Assembly: GCF_009857885.1 (NCBI RefSeq)
Contig: NZ_WWER01000005.1
Location: 62,001 to 126,000 of the forward strand
DNA: 64,000 nucleotides
Source of the DNA: Pusillimonas sp. TS35
Lineage (GTDB): Bacteria > Pseudomonadota > Gammaproteobacteria > Burkholderiales > Burkholderiaceae_B
Direction of reading: 5' to 3'
Shown: positions 46,043-54,701 of the stretch, in pieces
Layout of the letters: each line of letters opens with the position of its first letter
How positions within the stretch are numbered: the first letter of the stretch is position 1
The notes under the pieces: model-generated
What the model was told of the DNA's origin: nothing
What the model saw: only the letters and a program-made list of their open reading frames with translations
Database searches by the model: none
Translations under genes and position numbers: made by a program

Positions 46043-46312
46043 ATGTCTGTTTCTGACATCAACAAGTCTGACATCGTCGCGCAATATCAGCGCGCGCAAG
46101 GCGATACCGGCTCCCCCGAAGTGCAGGTTGCGCTGCTTACCGCCCGCATCAACGAACTGACGGGCCACTTCAAGGCGCACGTCAAAGACCACCACTCGCG
46201 TCGTGGCCTTCTGCGCATGGTCAGCCGCCGTCGCAAGCTGCTCGATTACCTGAAGGGCCGCAATCCCGATTCGTACCGCACTCTGATCGAAAAGCTCGGT
46301 CTGCGTAAGTGA
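46043..46312 (+). CDS. rpsO: 30S ribosomal protein S15
   Basis: This gene encodes 89 residues of standard length. Diagnostic segments are [22 protein letters not shown] and [22 protein letters not shown], the 16S rRNA-binding helices. AGAGGATCAATA precedes the ATG. It is followed by a strong hairpin and pnp, the arrangement seen across proteobacteria, where S15 represses its own translation. Confidence 0.98.
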   Translation: MSVSDINKSDIVAQYQRAQGDTGSPEVQVALLTARINELTGHFKAHVKDHHSRRGLLRMVSRRRKLLDYLKGRNPDSYRTLIEKLGLRK

Positions 46313-46339
46313 TACCGGGGGCTGGCTCCCCGCGTTGGA

Positions 46340-46383
46340 ACCGTGCACACTGCGATAGCCATCGCGGTGTACACGGTTTTTTT
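46340..46383 (+). terminator. rpsO terminator in rpsO-pnp spacer
   Basis: An imperfect stem of about 17 bp (ACCGTG with CACGGT outside, GCGAT with ATCGC inside) with a 4-base loop is followed by seven T. It lies between rpsO and pnp and should partially terminate rpsO transcripts. The hairpin is also positioned where RNase III processing occurs in the E. coli rpsO-pnp transcript. Confidence 0.88.
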
Positions 46384-46402
46384 ATTGTAAGGATACCTCC
46401 TA

Positions 46403-48550
46403 ATGTTTAATAAAGTGAGCAAATCGTTTCAGTACGGTCAGCACACGGTAGTTCTGGAAACCGGCGAGATTGCTCGCCAAGCCTCGGGCGCCGTACTGGT
46501 TTCGATTGACGATACCGTCATCCTTGCCACTGTCGTGGCAGCCAAGACGCCCAAGCCGGGCCAGGATTTCTTCCCGCTTACCGTTGACTACGTCGAAAAA
46601 ACCTATGCCGCCGGCCGTATTCCGGGCGGGTTTTTCAAGCGCGAAGGCAAGCCCTCCGAAAAAGAAACCCTCACCTCGCGTCTGATCGACCGCCCCTTGC
46701 GTCCGCTGTTCCCTGAGGGCTTCTACAACGACGTCCAAGTCATTATCCACACGGTTTCGGTCAACCCCGAAGTCGATCCGGATATCGCCGCCATGATCGG
46801 CGCCTCCGCCGCGCTGGCCATTTCGGGCATTCCGTTCAATGGCCCGATTGGCGCCGCGCGGGTGGGCTACATCAATGGCCAATACGTGCTCAACCCCACC
46901 TCCACGCAGCTCAAGCAGTCGCAAATGGATCTGGTCGTGGCCGGCACCGAAGCCGCCGTGCTGATGGTCGAGTCCGAAGCCAAGCAGTTGCCCGAAGACG
47001 TGATGCTGGGCGGCGTGGTATTTGGCCATGAGCAGATGCAGGCCGCCATCAACGCCATTCACGATCTGGTCGCCGAAGCCGGCAAGCCCGAGTGGGATTG
47101 GCAGCCCGCCGCCAAGAACCTGGCGCTCGAAACCGCCGTCTTGGCAGCCGCCGATGCTGGCCTGAAGGCTGCATACCAGATCCGCGAGAAGCAGGCGCGC
47201 ACTGCCCGCCTGCGCGAGGTCTATGTCGAGGTCAAGACGCGCCTGGCCGAGCACGCCGCGGCCAAGGGTGAAGATGCGCCCGACAGCGTCGAGGTCGACA
47301 ACATCCTGTTCGCCTTGGAATCGCGTATCGTGCGCGGCCAGATCCTGAACGGCGAGCCCCGCATCGACGGCCGCGATACCCGCACCGTGCGTCCCATCAG
47401 TGTCCGCCTGGGTGTGCTCCCGCGCGCGCACGGCAGCGCGCTGTTCACCCGTGGCGAAACGCAGGCGCTGGTGGTTGCCACGCTGGGTACCAAGCAGGAT
47501 GAGCAGATTATCGATTCCATCATGGGCGAGCACCGCGACCGCTTCATGCTCCACTACAACATGCCGCCGTTCGCCACCGGCGAAACCGGCCGCTTCGGTG
47601 TGCCCAAGCGCCGCGAAATCGGCCACGGCCGCCTGGCCAAGCGCGCGCTCGCGTCGCTGCTGCCCGCGCCCGAAGACTTCCAGTACACCATTCGCGTGGT
47701 ATCCGAGATCACCGAGTCCAACGGTTCCTCGTCCATGGCTTCTGTGTGCGGCGGCTCGCTTGCCATGATGGACGCCGGCGTGCCCGTCGGCGATCACGTG
47801 GCTGGCGTGGCAATGGGTCTGATCAAAGACGGCGGCAAGTTCGCTGTGCTCACCGACATCCTGGGCGACGAAGATCACCTGGGCGATATGGACTTCAAGG
47901 TTGCCGGTACAGTGCAGGGCATCACCGCCCTGCAGATGGATATCAAGATCCAGGGCATCACCAAGGAAATCATGCAGGTTGCCCTGGCGCAGGCCAAGGA
48001 AGGCCGCCTGCATATCCTGGGCAAAATGCGCGAGGCCATCGAAGGCTCGCGCACCGAGCTGTCCGAGTTCGCTCCACGCATGCTCAGCCTGAAGATCAAC
48101 CCCGAGAAGATTCGCGACGTGATCGGAAAGGGCGGCGCCACCATTCGTGCGCTCACCGAAGAAACCGGCACGCAGATCGACATTGGCGACGATGGCACGA
48201 TCACCATTTCCAGTGCCGATCTCGACAAGGCCCGTGAAGCCGAGCGCCGCATCAAGGAACTCACCGCCGACGTCGAAGTGGGGCAGGAATACGAAGGCCC
48301 TGTGTTGCGCCTGCTGGATTTCGGCGCCATCGTGCAGGTGCTGCCCGGCCGTGACGGCCTGCTGCACATTTCCGAAATCGCCAACTATCGCATCGCCAAC
48401 ATCAACGATGTGCTCAAGGTTGGCCAAACGGTGCGTGTCAAAGTCATCGAGGCCGACGACAAGGGCCGTCTGCGCCTGTCGGTCAAGGCGATTGGCGGCA
48501 TCGAGGCCCAGGGCGGCCCGCAAGGCCCGTCCGCTGGCGGCGAAGGCTGA
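46403..48550 (+). CDS. pnp: polynucleotide phosphorylase
   Basis: This gene encodes 715 residues. There are two RNase PH-like core domains ([20 protein letters not shown] near the start; [28 protein letters not shown] in the second) separated by a helical domain. A KH domain follows ([22 protein letters not shown], about residue 560), then an S1 domain ([32 protein letters not shown]). The tail is a short Gly-rich end. It degrades RNA from the 3' end using phosphate in the degradosome. The region just before the ATG contains AGGATACCTCCT, in which the ribosome site could pair with its own complement. Confidence 0.98.
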   Translation: MFNKVSKSFQYGQHTVVLETGEIARQASGAVLVSIDDTVILATVVAAKTPKPGQDFFPLTVDYVEKTYAAGRIPGGFFKREGKPSEKETLTSRLIDRPLRPLFPEGFYNDVQVIIHTVSVNPEVDPDIAAMIGASAALAISGIPFNGPIGAARVGYINGQYVLNPTSTQLKQSQMDLVVAGTEAAVLMVESEAKQLPEDVMLGGVVFGHEQMQAAINAIHDLVAEAGKPEWDWQPAAKNLALETAVLAAADAGLKAAYQIREKQARTARLREVYVEVKTRLAEHAAAKGEDAPDSVEVDNILFALESRIVRGQILNGEPRIDGRDTRTVRPISVRLGVLPRAHGSALFTRGETQALVVATLGTKQDEQIIDSIMGEHRDRFMLHYNMPPFATGETGRFGVPKRREIGHGRLAKRALASLLPAPEDFQYTIRVVSEITESNGSSSMASVCGGSLAMMDAGVPVGDHVAGVAMGLIKDGGKFAVLTDILGDEDHLGDMDFKVAGTVQGITALQMDIKIQGITKEIMQVALAQAKEGRLHILGKMREAIEGSRTELSEFAPRMLSLKINPEKIRDVIGKGGATIRALTEETGTQIDIGDDGTITISSADLDKAREAERRIKELTADVEVGQEYEGPVLRLLDFGAIVQVLPGRDGLLHISEIANYRIANINDVLKVGQTVRVKVIEADDKGRLRLSVKAIGGIEAQGGPQGPSAGGEG

Positions 48551-48622
48551 TCGGCGCATGAACGCGGCGCGGCTTGTCCGCGCCCGCCCCACGGCTGTTG
48601 CGGCTAACCCCGCGGCACATAT

Positions 48623-48667
48623 AAACCCCGCATTGTCGCGCTCGCGTATATGCGGGGTTTTTGTTTT
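48623..48667 (+). terminator. pnp intrinsic terminator
   Basis: A 10-bp stem AAACCCCGCA/TGCGGGGTTT (48623-48632 with 48651-48660) is followed by a T-rich stretch to 48667. It lies 72 bases after the pnp stop. Confidence 0.88.
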
Positions 48668-48699
48668 CTGTGGCAATACTGGGTATGTGCGTGCCGAGC

Positions 48700-48843
48700 C
48701 TGGATCAATTATTTTCGTACTGCTTCTCGCTATTGATGCCGCTTATAGCTTGTTTATATATAAATAAATAATTAAAAAGTTGATTTAATGATGGATTATG
48801 CATGAGAAAATCATATAGCTAACTGTTATGTAAGGTGGCCTTC
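48700..48843 (+). promoter_or_regulatory. AT-rich upstream region of rhodanese operon
   Basis: This stretch stands out from the GC-rich surroundings as strongly A+T-rich, especially 48750-48830, with several overlapping possible -10 hexamers (for example TATATA and TTATGT). It precedes the rhodanese gene. It may be a promoter with an UP-like element or a site for a nucleoid protein. No single promoter could be chosen. Confidence 0.4.
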
Positions 48844-49809
48844 ATGAAATTCTCGCTTTCCCGCGCAGGTGCGGTTTTGTTGGCCGGCGCTGCGTTGCTC
48901 GCCGCCGGCTCGTCGTTCGCTGCGCCGGCGTCCCAGCCGCTGCTCACGCCAGCGCAGCTCGATACCCTTCGCCAGGATGCCGCCGTGCGCGTCATTGATA
49001 TCCGTCCGCCCGAAGCGTACAGCGCCAATCACATCCCTGGCGCTGTGTCGGCACCGTATGGAAAATGGCGTGGCCCGGCCAACAGCCCCGGCCAGTTGCC
49101 CGAAGTCTCCAAGCTTGCGGCGTTGATCGGCAGCTTGGGGCTCAAGCCTGACAGCCATGCCGTCGTGGTATCGTCGGGCGCCAATGACACCGATTTTGGT
49201 GCGTCCGCGCGGGTGTACTGGACACTCAAGTATCTCGGGCTTACCAATCTTTCGGTACTCAACGGCGGCATGAAGGCCTGGAGCGCCGCCAGCCTGCCGC
49301 AAGACACTGCAGTGCCGTCGATTGCGGCCACACAGTACACGCCCGCATTGAACGAAGCGATTCTGGCTACGCAGGCGCATGTCGAATCCCAGGTCAGCAA
49401 CCCCAAGGCCCGGCTGGTTGATGCACGCCCGGCCAATTTTTTCGCCGGCGAGGCCAAAGCGCCCACCGCTAAAGTGCCGGGCACCATCCACAATGCAGTC
49501 AATCTGCCGCACAGTAAATGGTTCAAGCCGGGTACGTCTGAGTTCGTCTCGCCGGAAGCGGCGAAGAAGATCGCCGCCAGCGAGTTCGCCACCCAGGCCG
49601 ATGAAACTATTTCGTTCTGCAATACCGGTCACTGGGCCGCTACAGATTGGTTCGCGCTGTCGGAGGTCGTGGGGCTGGACAATGTCAAACTATACCCCGC
49701 GTCGTTGGCAGAATGGACACAATCGGCGCGTGCACTGCCCATGGACAATGTGCCTAGCCGCGGCAGCCAGATCATCAACAGCCTCAAAGGCCTCATCGGG
49801 AAATCCTGA
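48844..49809 (+). CDS. periplasmic two-domain rhodanese (sulfurtransferase)
   Basis: This gene encodes 321 residues. A signal peptide of about 28 residues (MKFSLSRAGAVLLAGAALLA, cleavage after SFA) is followed by two rhodanese domains. The first has VRVIDIRPPEAYSANHIPGAV but no active-site Cys (VVVSSGAND). The second has RLVDARPANFF and the catalytic loop FCNTGHWAATDWFAL with Cys. A single active centre in the C-terminal domain is the usual rhodanese pattern. TAAGG precedes the ATG at 48844; a GTG three codons earlier is an alternative. It is followed closely by a YeeE/YedE transporter, suggesting periplasmic handling of thiosulfate-type sulfane sulfur. Confidence 0.87.
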   Translation: MKFSLSRAGAVLLAGAALLAAGSSFAAPASQPLLTPAQLDTLRQDAAVRVIDIRPPEAYSANHIPGAVSAPYGKWRGPANSPGQLPEVSKLAALIGSLGLKPDSHAVVVSSGANDTDFGASARVYWTLKYLGLTNLSVLNGGMKAWSAASLPQDTAVPSIAATQYTPALNEAILATQAHVESQVSNPKARLVDARPANFFAGEAKAPTAKVPGTIHNAVNLPHSKWFKPGTSEFVSPEAAKKIAASEFATQADETISFCNTGHWAATDWFALSEVVGLDNVKLYPASLAEWTQSARALPMDNVPSRGSQIINSLKGLIGKS

Positions 49810-49818
49810 TTTATCTAC

Positions 49819-50964
49819 ATGAGTACTGCTTACGTAACCCAAGCGGGTGCCGTGTCGCTGCCGGCAGGGCGCGTCACCCGCAACCGTATTTTCCTTGGTT
49901 CGGCAATTGCTGCGTTCTTCCTCTTCCTGATCTGGTTCGTCTCTCTGCGCCAGTCCGTCCTGTTTCTGGTGGGGCTGGGCATGGGCAGTGTGCTGGCGGG
50001 CATGCGTTTTGGCTTCACCACAGGCTGGCGCAAACTGATCGAGCAGCGCGACGCCAGTGGCGTGCTGGCGCAGATTACTTTGCTGATCCTCGCTGCCGCT
50101 GTGGCCATGCCCTTGCTGGCAGTCTTTCCCGGCGATCTGATCGCCGCATTGGGGCCGCCAAGCATCAGCCTGCTGGTGGGCGCTTTCATATTCGGCCTGA
50201 CGATGCAGATTGCCGATGGCTGCGGCTCGGGCACGCTTTACAAGGCCGGCCTGGGTATCCCACTCAATACGGTGATTCTGCCGGTGTTCGCGATCGGCAG
50301 CTTCCTGGGCTCCGCTCACCTTGAAAGCTGGCTGAGCCTGGGCGCCGTCAAGCCTGTAAGCTTGGTGGCCCAGCTCGGTGCGCCTGGGGCATTTGCCCTC
50401 ACCCTGGCCGGCCTGGCCGCGGTGGGCGTCATCGTCTGGCGCATCTCGGACAAAACCCGCCCATGGCTGGACAAACGGCTGCTTATTGGTGCCGTGCTTC
50501 TGGCCATATTCGCCACGCTGAACCTGGTCATTGCCGGACAGCCTTGGGGGATTGTGTATGGCTTCGGCCTGTGGGGTGCCAAGCTCGCCACCGCCGCCGG
50601 TGCCTTCGACCCGGCCGCAAATGCGTTCTGGAGCCAGACGGTCAACCTCACCAATTTGTCGCAGTCTGTGTTTCTGGATGTCACGTCCATCACCAACATC
50701 GGCATTCTGGCTGGTGCCTTGTGGATTGCCGCCGGCAAGCCACCTGCATCAGCCACCACCAAGCCGCTCAATGGCACGCAATGGGTCGTGGGGATCGCTG
50801 CCGGCTTTTTGCTGGGCTATAGCTCCCGCCTGGCCTTTGGTTGCAATATCGGCGCCATGGTCAGCGGCATTTCCACCGGCAGTTTGCACGGCTGGATCTG
50901 GGTGCCGCTGGCATTCTGCGGTTCGCTGATCGGTGTGCGCGTGCGCCGCTATTTCAAGTTCTGA
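49819..50964 (+). CDS. YeeE/YedE (TsuA-like) sulfur-compound transporter
   Basis: This gene encodes 381 residues with about nine to ten hydrophobic segments. The family motifs with conserved cysteines are present: DGCGSGTLYKAGLG near residue 133 and AFGCNIGAMVSGISTGSLHGW near residue 345. These correspond to the thiosulfate-relaying cysteines in TsuA. It starts 9 bases after the rhodanese stop, so the two are almost certainly one operon. It would import thiosulfate or a related sulfane-sulfur ion. Confidence 0.88.
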   Translation: MSTAYVTQAGAVSLPAGRVTRNRIFLGSAIAAFFLFLIWFVSLRQSVLFLVGLGMGSVLAGMRFGFTTGWRKLIEQRDASGVLAQITLLILAAAVAMPLLAVFPGDLIAALGPPSISLLVGAFIFGLTMQIADGCGSGTLYKAGLGIPLNTVILPVFAIGSFLGSAHLESWLSLGAVKPVSLVAQLGAPGAFALTLAGLAAVGVIVWRISDKTRPWLDKRLLIGAVLLAIFATLNLVIAGQPWGIVYGFGLWGAKLATAAGAFDPAANAFWSQTVNLTNLSQSVFLDVTSITNIGILAGALWIAAGKPPASATTKPLNGTQWVVGIAAGFLLGYSSRLAFGCNIGAMVSGISTGSLHGWIWVPLAFCGSLIGVRVRRYFKF

Positions 50965-50976
50965 ACGGAGGCCATC

Positions 50977-51141
50977 ATGAAGAAACCCGTGCTTGCTTCC
51001 GTTTTCTGGATCGTGCTGCTCGCGTTCTTTGCCTGGGATTGGGTGTCGTCCGCCCCCATCAACGTGCGGCTCGAGCCGCCCTTTATCGCGGCGGGATCAG
51101 GCCAGGCGCCCACCGGCGGGCACTGTGCCGCTACGTTCTAG
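50977..51141 (+). CDS. 54-residue single-span membrane protein
   Basis: The frame starting at 50977 encodes MKKPVLASVFWIVLLAFFAW and continues for 54 residues in all. A basic N-terminus leads into one hydrophobic helix (about residues 5-22), then a short polar tail that contains a single Cys at position 50. AACGGAGGCC gives a strong ribosome site, and the gene begins 12 bases after the YeeE/YedE stop. It is probably a third member of the sulfur operon, perhaps an accessory subunit. I do not recognise the family. Confidence 0.7.
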   Translation: MKKPVLASVFWIVLLAFFAWDWVSSAPINVRLEPPFIAAGSGQAPTGGHCAATF

Positions 51142-51160
51142 CTTGGCCGGCCCGGCTATG

Positions 51161-51166
51161 TATAAT
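51161..51166 (+). promoter_or_regulatory. -10 of riboswitch promoter
   Basis: A perfect TATAAT ends seven bases before the first bases of the TPP riboswitch (P1 begins about 51173), fitting a transcription start at its 5' edge. No convincing -35 is visible at the usual spacing. Confidence 0.55.
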
Positions 51167-51170
51167 GCCC

Positions 51171-51268
51171 AATGCTCCGGGGTGTGTTTGCAGCCGTGCT
51201 GAAACACTGAGATGGCCAGGTCGAACCCGCGAACTTGATTCGGCTCATACCGACGTAAGAAGAGTGCT
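51171..51268 (+). ncRNA. TPP (THI-box) riboswitch
   Basis: The conserved parts appear in order. GGGGTGTG follows the P1 5' side (GCTC at 51174-51177, able to pair with GAGT at 51262-51265). CTGAGATG at 51207-51214 is the pyrimidine-binding loop. ACCCGCGAACTTGATTCGG is next, and ATACCGACGTAAGAA corresponds to the pyrophosphate side (usually ATACCAGCGTAGGGAA). The P3 arm (GTGTTTGCAG...CTGAAACAC) is also present. It precedes the LuxE-like gene by about 110 bases, and TPP binding should turn the operon off. Confidence 0.93.
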
Positions 51269-51322
51269 TTGACTGTGCCCGCATGGCGGTTGCCGTGCGG
51301 CGCACATCCATCCCATACGCAT

Positions 51323-51372
51323 CCCTTTCGGAGCAGTCCCCGGCCTGTGCCGGCGCTACACCTTAGAAAGGG
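51323..51372 (+). promoter_or_regulatory. Shine-Dalgarno-sequestering hairpin
   Basis: CCCTTTC (51323-51329) is perfectly complementary to GAAAGGG (51366-51372), which is the ribosome site of the LuxE-like gene. Between them a 5-bp hairpin CCGGC-CTGT-GCCGG (51340-51353) brings the arms together. There is no T-run, so this looks like a translational rather than a transcriptional expression platform for the riboswitch. Confidence 0.65.
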
Positions 51373-51377
51373 CTTTT

Positions 51378-52472
51378 GTGTCTACCTCACCATCAGCAGT
51401 GCCGCAGGCCTTGCTGGCAGACCTGCAGCAGTTCATGCGTCAGCCGCAAGAAGGCGACGAGGCCTTCAACGCGTTGGCGCTGCGCCTCTTCGAACATCAG
51501 TTCCGCCACAATGCGGCCTATCAGCGCTATTGCCGCTTCGTGGGCAAGACGCCGCGCCTGCTGACGCGCTGGCAGGATATCCCGTCTGTGCCCATTGATG
51601 CCTTCAAGGATCTCACGCTGAGCTGTGTCGCACCCGATCAGTGCGAACGGGTCTTCATGACCAGCGGCACCACGCGGGCCGAACGCCGAGGCCGCAATTA
51701 TCATCCGCATCTCCAGGTCTACGATCTGTCCATGCGCCTGTATTTCAGCCAGCGCTTCATGCGCGGCACGCCCCGCATGCGTATGGGCATCCTGTTTCCC
51801 ACAGAGCAGATGATGCCCAATTCATCGCTGGCGCATTATCTCGCGCTGGCGCTGGAGCATTTCGGCGACGCGGGCAGCCGCTATTTTGTCAGTCCAAGTG
51901 GTGTAGAGCTCGATGCGCTGTGTCAGGCGCTGGCGCAGGCGCAACACGACCACACACCCTTTGCGCTGCTGGGGGCCAGCTACAGCTTTGTGCACGTCAT
52001 GGACGCTCTGGGCGAGCGCGGCCTGCGCTTTCAACTGCCCGCGGGCAGCCGTTTGTTCGATACCGGCGGCTTCAAAGGCCAGTCGCGCACCATGCAGGCC
52101 GCCGAGTTTTACGATTTGCTGCACCATTGCTTTGGTGTGCCCCCGCAGCACTGCACCAACATGTATGGCATGACTGAACTGAGCTCGCAGATCTACGACA
52201 ACGGCAACGCCACGCTGCCGGCCGTAAAGTCGGGCCCTCACTGGACACGCACGCGCGTACTGGATCCCGTCACCGGGCAGGAGATGCTTGATGGCGAGGA
52301 GGGTATTTTGGCCCACACGGATCTGGCCAACTTCAATTCAGTGTGCGCCATCCTTACCGAAGACCTCGGCGTGCGTGTACCGGGTGGTTTCCTGCTGCTG
52401 GGGCGGGCCGATGGCGCAGCGGCCAAAGGCTGTTCGCTGGCCATGGAAGCCTTTCTGCAGGCGGCGCAATGA
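51378..52472 (+). CDS. LuxE-like acyl-protein synthetase
   Basis: This gene encodes 364 residues from a GTG start preceded by GAAAGGG. The LuxE domain features are IPSVPIDAFKDLTL, the adenylation P-loop FMTSGTTRAERRG, CTNMYGMTELSSQIYDN and the C-terminal GRADGAAAKGCSLAMEAFL. The Cys at 352 matches the acyl-accepting cysteine of LuxE. The enzyme activates a carboxylic acid with ATP, carries it as a thioester and passes it to a LuxC reductase, whose gene overlaps this one by ATGA. There are no luciferase genes here. Position behind a TPP riboswitch suggests a carboxylate related to thiamine rather than a fatty acid. The ANL fold and Cys are visible; the substrate is inference. Confidence 0.85.
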   Translation: MSTSPSAVPQALLADLQQFMRQPQEGDEAFNALALRLFEHQFRHNAAYQRYCRFVGKTPRLLTRWQDIPSVPIDAFKDLTLSCVAPDQCERVFMTSGTTRAERRGRNYHPHLQVYDLSMRLYFSQRFMRGTPRMRMGILFPTEQMMPNSSLAHYLALALEHFGDAGSRYFVSPSGVELDALCQALAQAQHDHTPFALLGASYSFVHVMDALGERGLRFQLPAGSRLFDTGGFKGQSRTMQAAEFYDLLHHCFGVPPQHCTNMYGMTELSSQIYDNGNATLPAVKSGPHWTRTRVLDPVTGQEMLDGEEGILAHTDLANFNSVCAILTEDLGVRVPGGFLLLGRADGAAAKGCSLAMEAFLQAAQ

Positions 52473-53932
52473 ATACAGCCAGCCTGGCTTGCGGCTATCT
52501 GCCGCCGGGCGCCGACTTGGGCCCGATCGAATGGTCCGCCCGGCAGGTGGTTGGCCCACATGGCGCATTTCCGCTGGCTTTGCCTCGCTTGAATCCTGCG
52601 CAGTTGCGGCAACTGGGCGCTTACTTGCAGGCTCAGGCGCGCGTTCATCTCCACCCGCTCGCCGTGCTAGACATCGCAGCGGGCATTGATCGCTGCATCG
52701 CCGATATGCTGCAGCCCGGGCAGCCGCTGCGCCTGCGCTACGAACCCGCGCTGCTGGCGCAGACCGGCTACGACGCTGAAATGCTGCGCTTGGGCATCAA
52801 TAATTGCCTGCGCAACTTCAGGCGCCCCGAACTGCTGCGCATGCTGTGCGAAGATCTCGGCGACCCGGGTCTGCTCGATGGCTTTCGCCCGCGCGTGCAG
52901 GGGGGCTGGTCGCGTGCCTACGGCCCTGGGTTGCTGGGGCAGGTCTGGGCCGGTAATGTGCCCGGTATCCCCTTGTGGGGCATGGTGGCCTGCCTGCTGA
53001 CCAAAGGCGCCAGCCTGGGCAAGCTGGCCAGCGCGGAGCCCATCTTTGCAAGCTGGTTTGCCCACAGCCTGGCGCAGGCCGCACCTGAGCTGGCGCAGGC
53101 GTTGGCGGTGGTCTGGTGGCCGGGTGGCGATGCGGGCAGCGAGGCTGCCTTGGTGGACGCGGCCGATGTCATGATGGTTTACGGGGGCGACGAAGCCCTG
53201 CGGGCGTGGCAGGCCAAGATTCCACCCCATGTGCGCTTCCTCCCTCATGGTCATAAATTCAGCGTTGCTCTCGTTGCAGCCTCGGCCTTGGATACCCGCC
53301 AGGCGGCGCAGTGCGCGCGCTTGGCGGCGCGAGACATTGCCCAGTGGGATCAGCAGGCTTGTTATGCGCCGCAAAGCATTTATGTGCAACGCGGCGCTGC
53401 GGTTAGTCCACGAGATTTCGCGCTGCTGCTGGCGGGCGAATTGGCTGCATTGGCGCGCCGCCACCCACGGCAGGCATTGCCCTTGGATGACAAAACACAA
53501 TTCGCAAAGTGGCGCCAATCGCTCAGCCTGCGGGCGCTGCGGGGCGAAGCGCTTGAGTTGATGGGCCCGGCCGATGCCGACTGGTCAGTCGCTTATCTGG
53601 ACGACGCCGTTGCGCCAGAAGCCAGCGCTACGTTTCGCAGCGTATCGGTCATTGCAGTGGACAACGTGGAAGTCGTTGCGCGCCAGCTGCAGCCGTATCG
53701 TCGCTATTTGCAAACCGCAGCGGTCGCCGCCAGCCCCGAATCCCTGTTCGACGTGGCCGAAGCGCTCGCTCAAGTCGGCATCAATCGCATAAGCGCACTG
53801 GGCGCCACGGCCAGCCCACAACCAGGATGGCATCACGATGGCCGCTTCAGCGTGCTGGACCTGCTGCGGATGTCCGACATCGAGGCCAGCGCCGAGACGC
53901 TGGCCCAGGATTTTGCGAGTTATCGTGATTGA
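52469..53932 (+). CDS. LuxC-like acyl-CoA/acyl-protein reductase
   Basis: This 487-residue aldehyde-dehydrogenase-like reductase of the LuxC family has GQVWAGNVPGIPLWGMVACLLTKGASLGKLAS, the nucleotide-binding region. QWDQQACYAPQSIYVQRG holds the catalytic Cys at 298. FRSVSVIAVDNVE and a C-terminal GINRISALGATASPQPGWHHDG, family-typical, follow. It would accept the acyl group from the LuxE-like protein and reduce it to an aldehyde with NADPH. The ATGA overlap with the LuxE-like gene and the 8-base overlap with the ABC ATPase gene indicate tight coupling. Catalytic residues appear intact. Confidence 0.86.
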   Translation: MNTASLACGYLPPGADLGPIEWSARQVVGPHGAFPLALPRLNPAQLRQLGAYLQAQARVHLHPLAVLDIAAGIDRCIADMLQPGQPLRLRYEPALLAQTGYDAEMLRLGINNCLRNFRRPELLRMLCEDLGDPGLLDGFRPRVQGGWSRAYGPGLLGQVWAGNVPGIPLWGMVACLLTKGASLGKLASAEPIFASWFAHSLAQAAPELAQALAVVWWPGGDAGSEAALVDAADVMMVYGGDEALRAWQAKIPPHVRFLPHGHKFSVALVAASALDTRQAAQCARLAARDIAQWDQQACYAPQSIYVQRGAAVSPRDFALLLAGELAALARRHPRQALPLDDKTQFAKWRQSLSLRALRGEALELMGPADADWSVAYLDDAVAPEASATFRSVSVIAVDNVEVVARQLQPYRRYLQTAAVAASPESLFDVAEALAQVGINRISALGATASPQPGWHHDGRFSVLDLLRMSDIEASAETLAQDFASYRD

Positions 53933-54701
53933 AGCGGCTGCCGGCTCATCCTTTTTGCGCCTCGATGCTCTGGATTATCGATATCCTGGCACGGATTACG
54001 GCCTGCGCGATATCGATCTGCGGCTCGATGCCGGTGAGTTTCATTGCCTGCTGGGCCGCAGCGGTTGCGGCAAGTCTACGCTGCTCAAGCTGGCGGCGGG
54101 GCTGCTGCAGCCCACGGCCGGGCGAGTGCTCTTGCAAGGCAAGCCGCTGTTCAAGCCCACGTCTGCGATCGGTTTTGTATTTCAGCAGCCAACGCTGTTG
54201 GACTGGCTGACTGTGCTGGACAATGTGTTGTTGCCGGCCTCGCTGAAAGGCCGCGCGCAGGGGCGGGCGGGTGCGGCCATTCGCGACGATGCTCTGCAGC
54301 TGCTGGATGAGCTTGAGTTGGGCAGTCATGCGCACAGGTATCCCACACAGCTTTCGGGCGGGCAGCAGAGCAGGGTGGCGATCGCCCGCGCCATGCTGAT
54401 GCGCCCGGCCTTGCTGTTGATGGACGAGCCCTTCGCTGCGCTGGACGCGCTGACGCGTGAGCAGTTGCAGGACACCTTGCTGTACACCTGTGGGCAGCAC
54501 GGCAGCACGGTATTGTTTGTAACCCATGACATCGCCGAGGCCGTCTACTTGGCTGACCGGGTGACCGTGCTGGACGACGGGCGGCAGGCGCATTGCCAGC
54601 CGGTGAACCTGCCGCGCCCGCGCCACAGCGCGCTACGCGACAGCCCGGCCTATCATCACGCATGTGCGGAACTACGCAGCCACATTGGGCGGGTGCCATG
54701 A
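53925..54701 (+). CDS. ABC ATPase, ThiZ-like
   Basis: This gene encodes 258 residues from a GTG at 53925 that lies 8 bases inside the end of the LuxC-like gene. It has Walker A LLGRSGCGKST, Q-loop FVFQQPTLLDWLTVLDNV, signature LSGGQQSRVAIARAM, Walker B LLLMDEPFAALDAL and H-loop FVTHDIAEAVYLADRV. It is the nitrate/taurine/ThiZ class that powers importers with NMT1-like receptors. Its genes for permease and receptor follow directly. Confidence 0.86.
   Translation: MIEAAAGSSFLRLDALDYRYPGTDYGLRDIDLRLDAGEFHCLLGRSGCGKSTLLKLAAGLLQPTAGRVLLQGKPLFKPTSAIGFVFQQPTLLDWLTVLDNVLLPASLKGRAQGRAGAAIRDDALQLLDELELGSHAHRYPTQLSGGQQSRVAIARAMLMRPALLLMDEPFAALDALTREQLQDTLLYTCGQHGSTVLFVTHDIAEAVYLADRVTVLDDGRQAHCQPVNLPRPRHSALRDSPAYHHACAELRSHIGRVP

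Noticed and set aside
46400-48676. A 758-codon open frame on the minus strand, longer than pnp itself
   Set aside because: It is exactly antisense to pnp, has no recognisable domain, and is Gly/Ala/Asp/His-rich as expected for a shadow of a GC-rich gene.
48844-49250. Catalytic site in the first rhodanese domain
   Set aside because: The loop where the active-site Cys should be reads VVVSSGAND, with no Cys; only the second domain has it.
51378-53932. Bioluminescence (lux) system
   Set aside because: Only luxE- and luxC-like genes are present. No luciferase, thioesterase or flavin reductase genes occur, and the context is a TPP riboswitch and an ABC importer.
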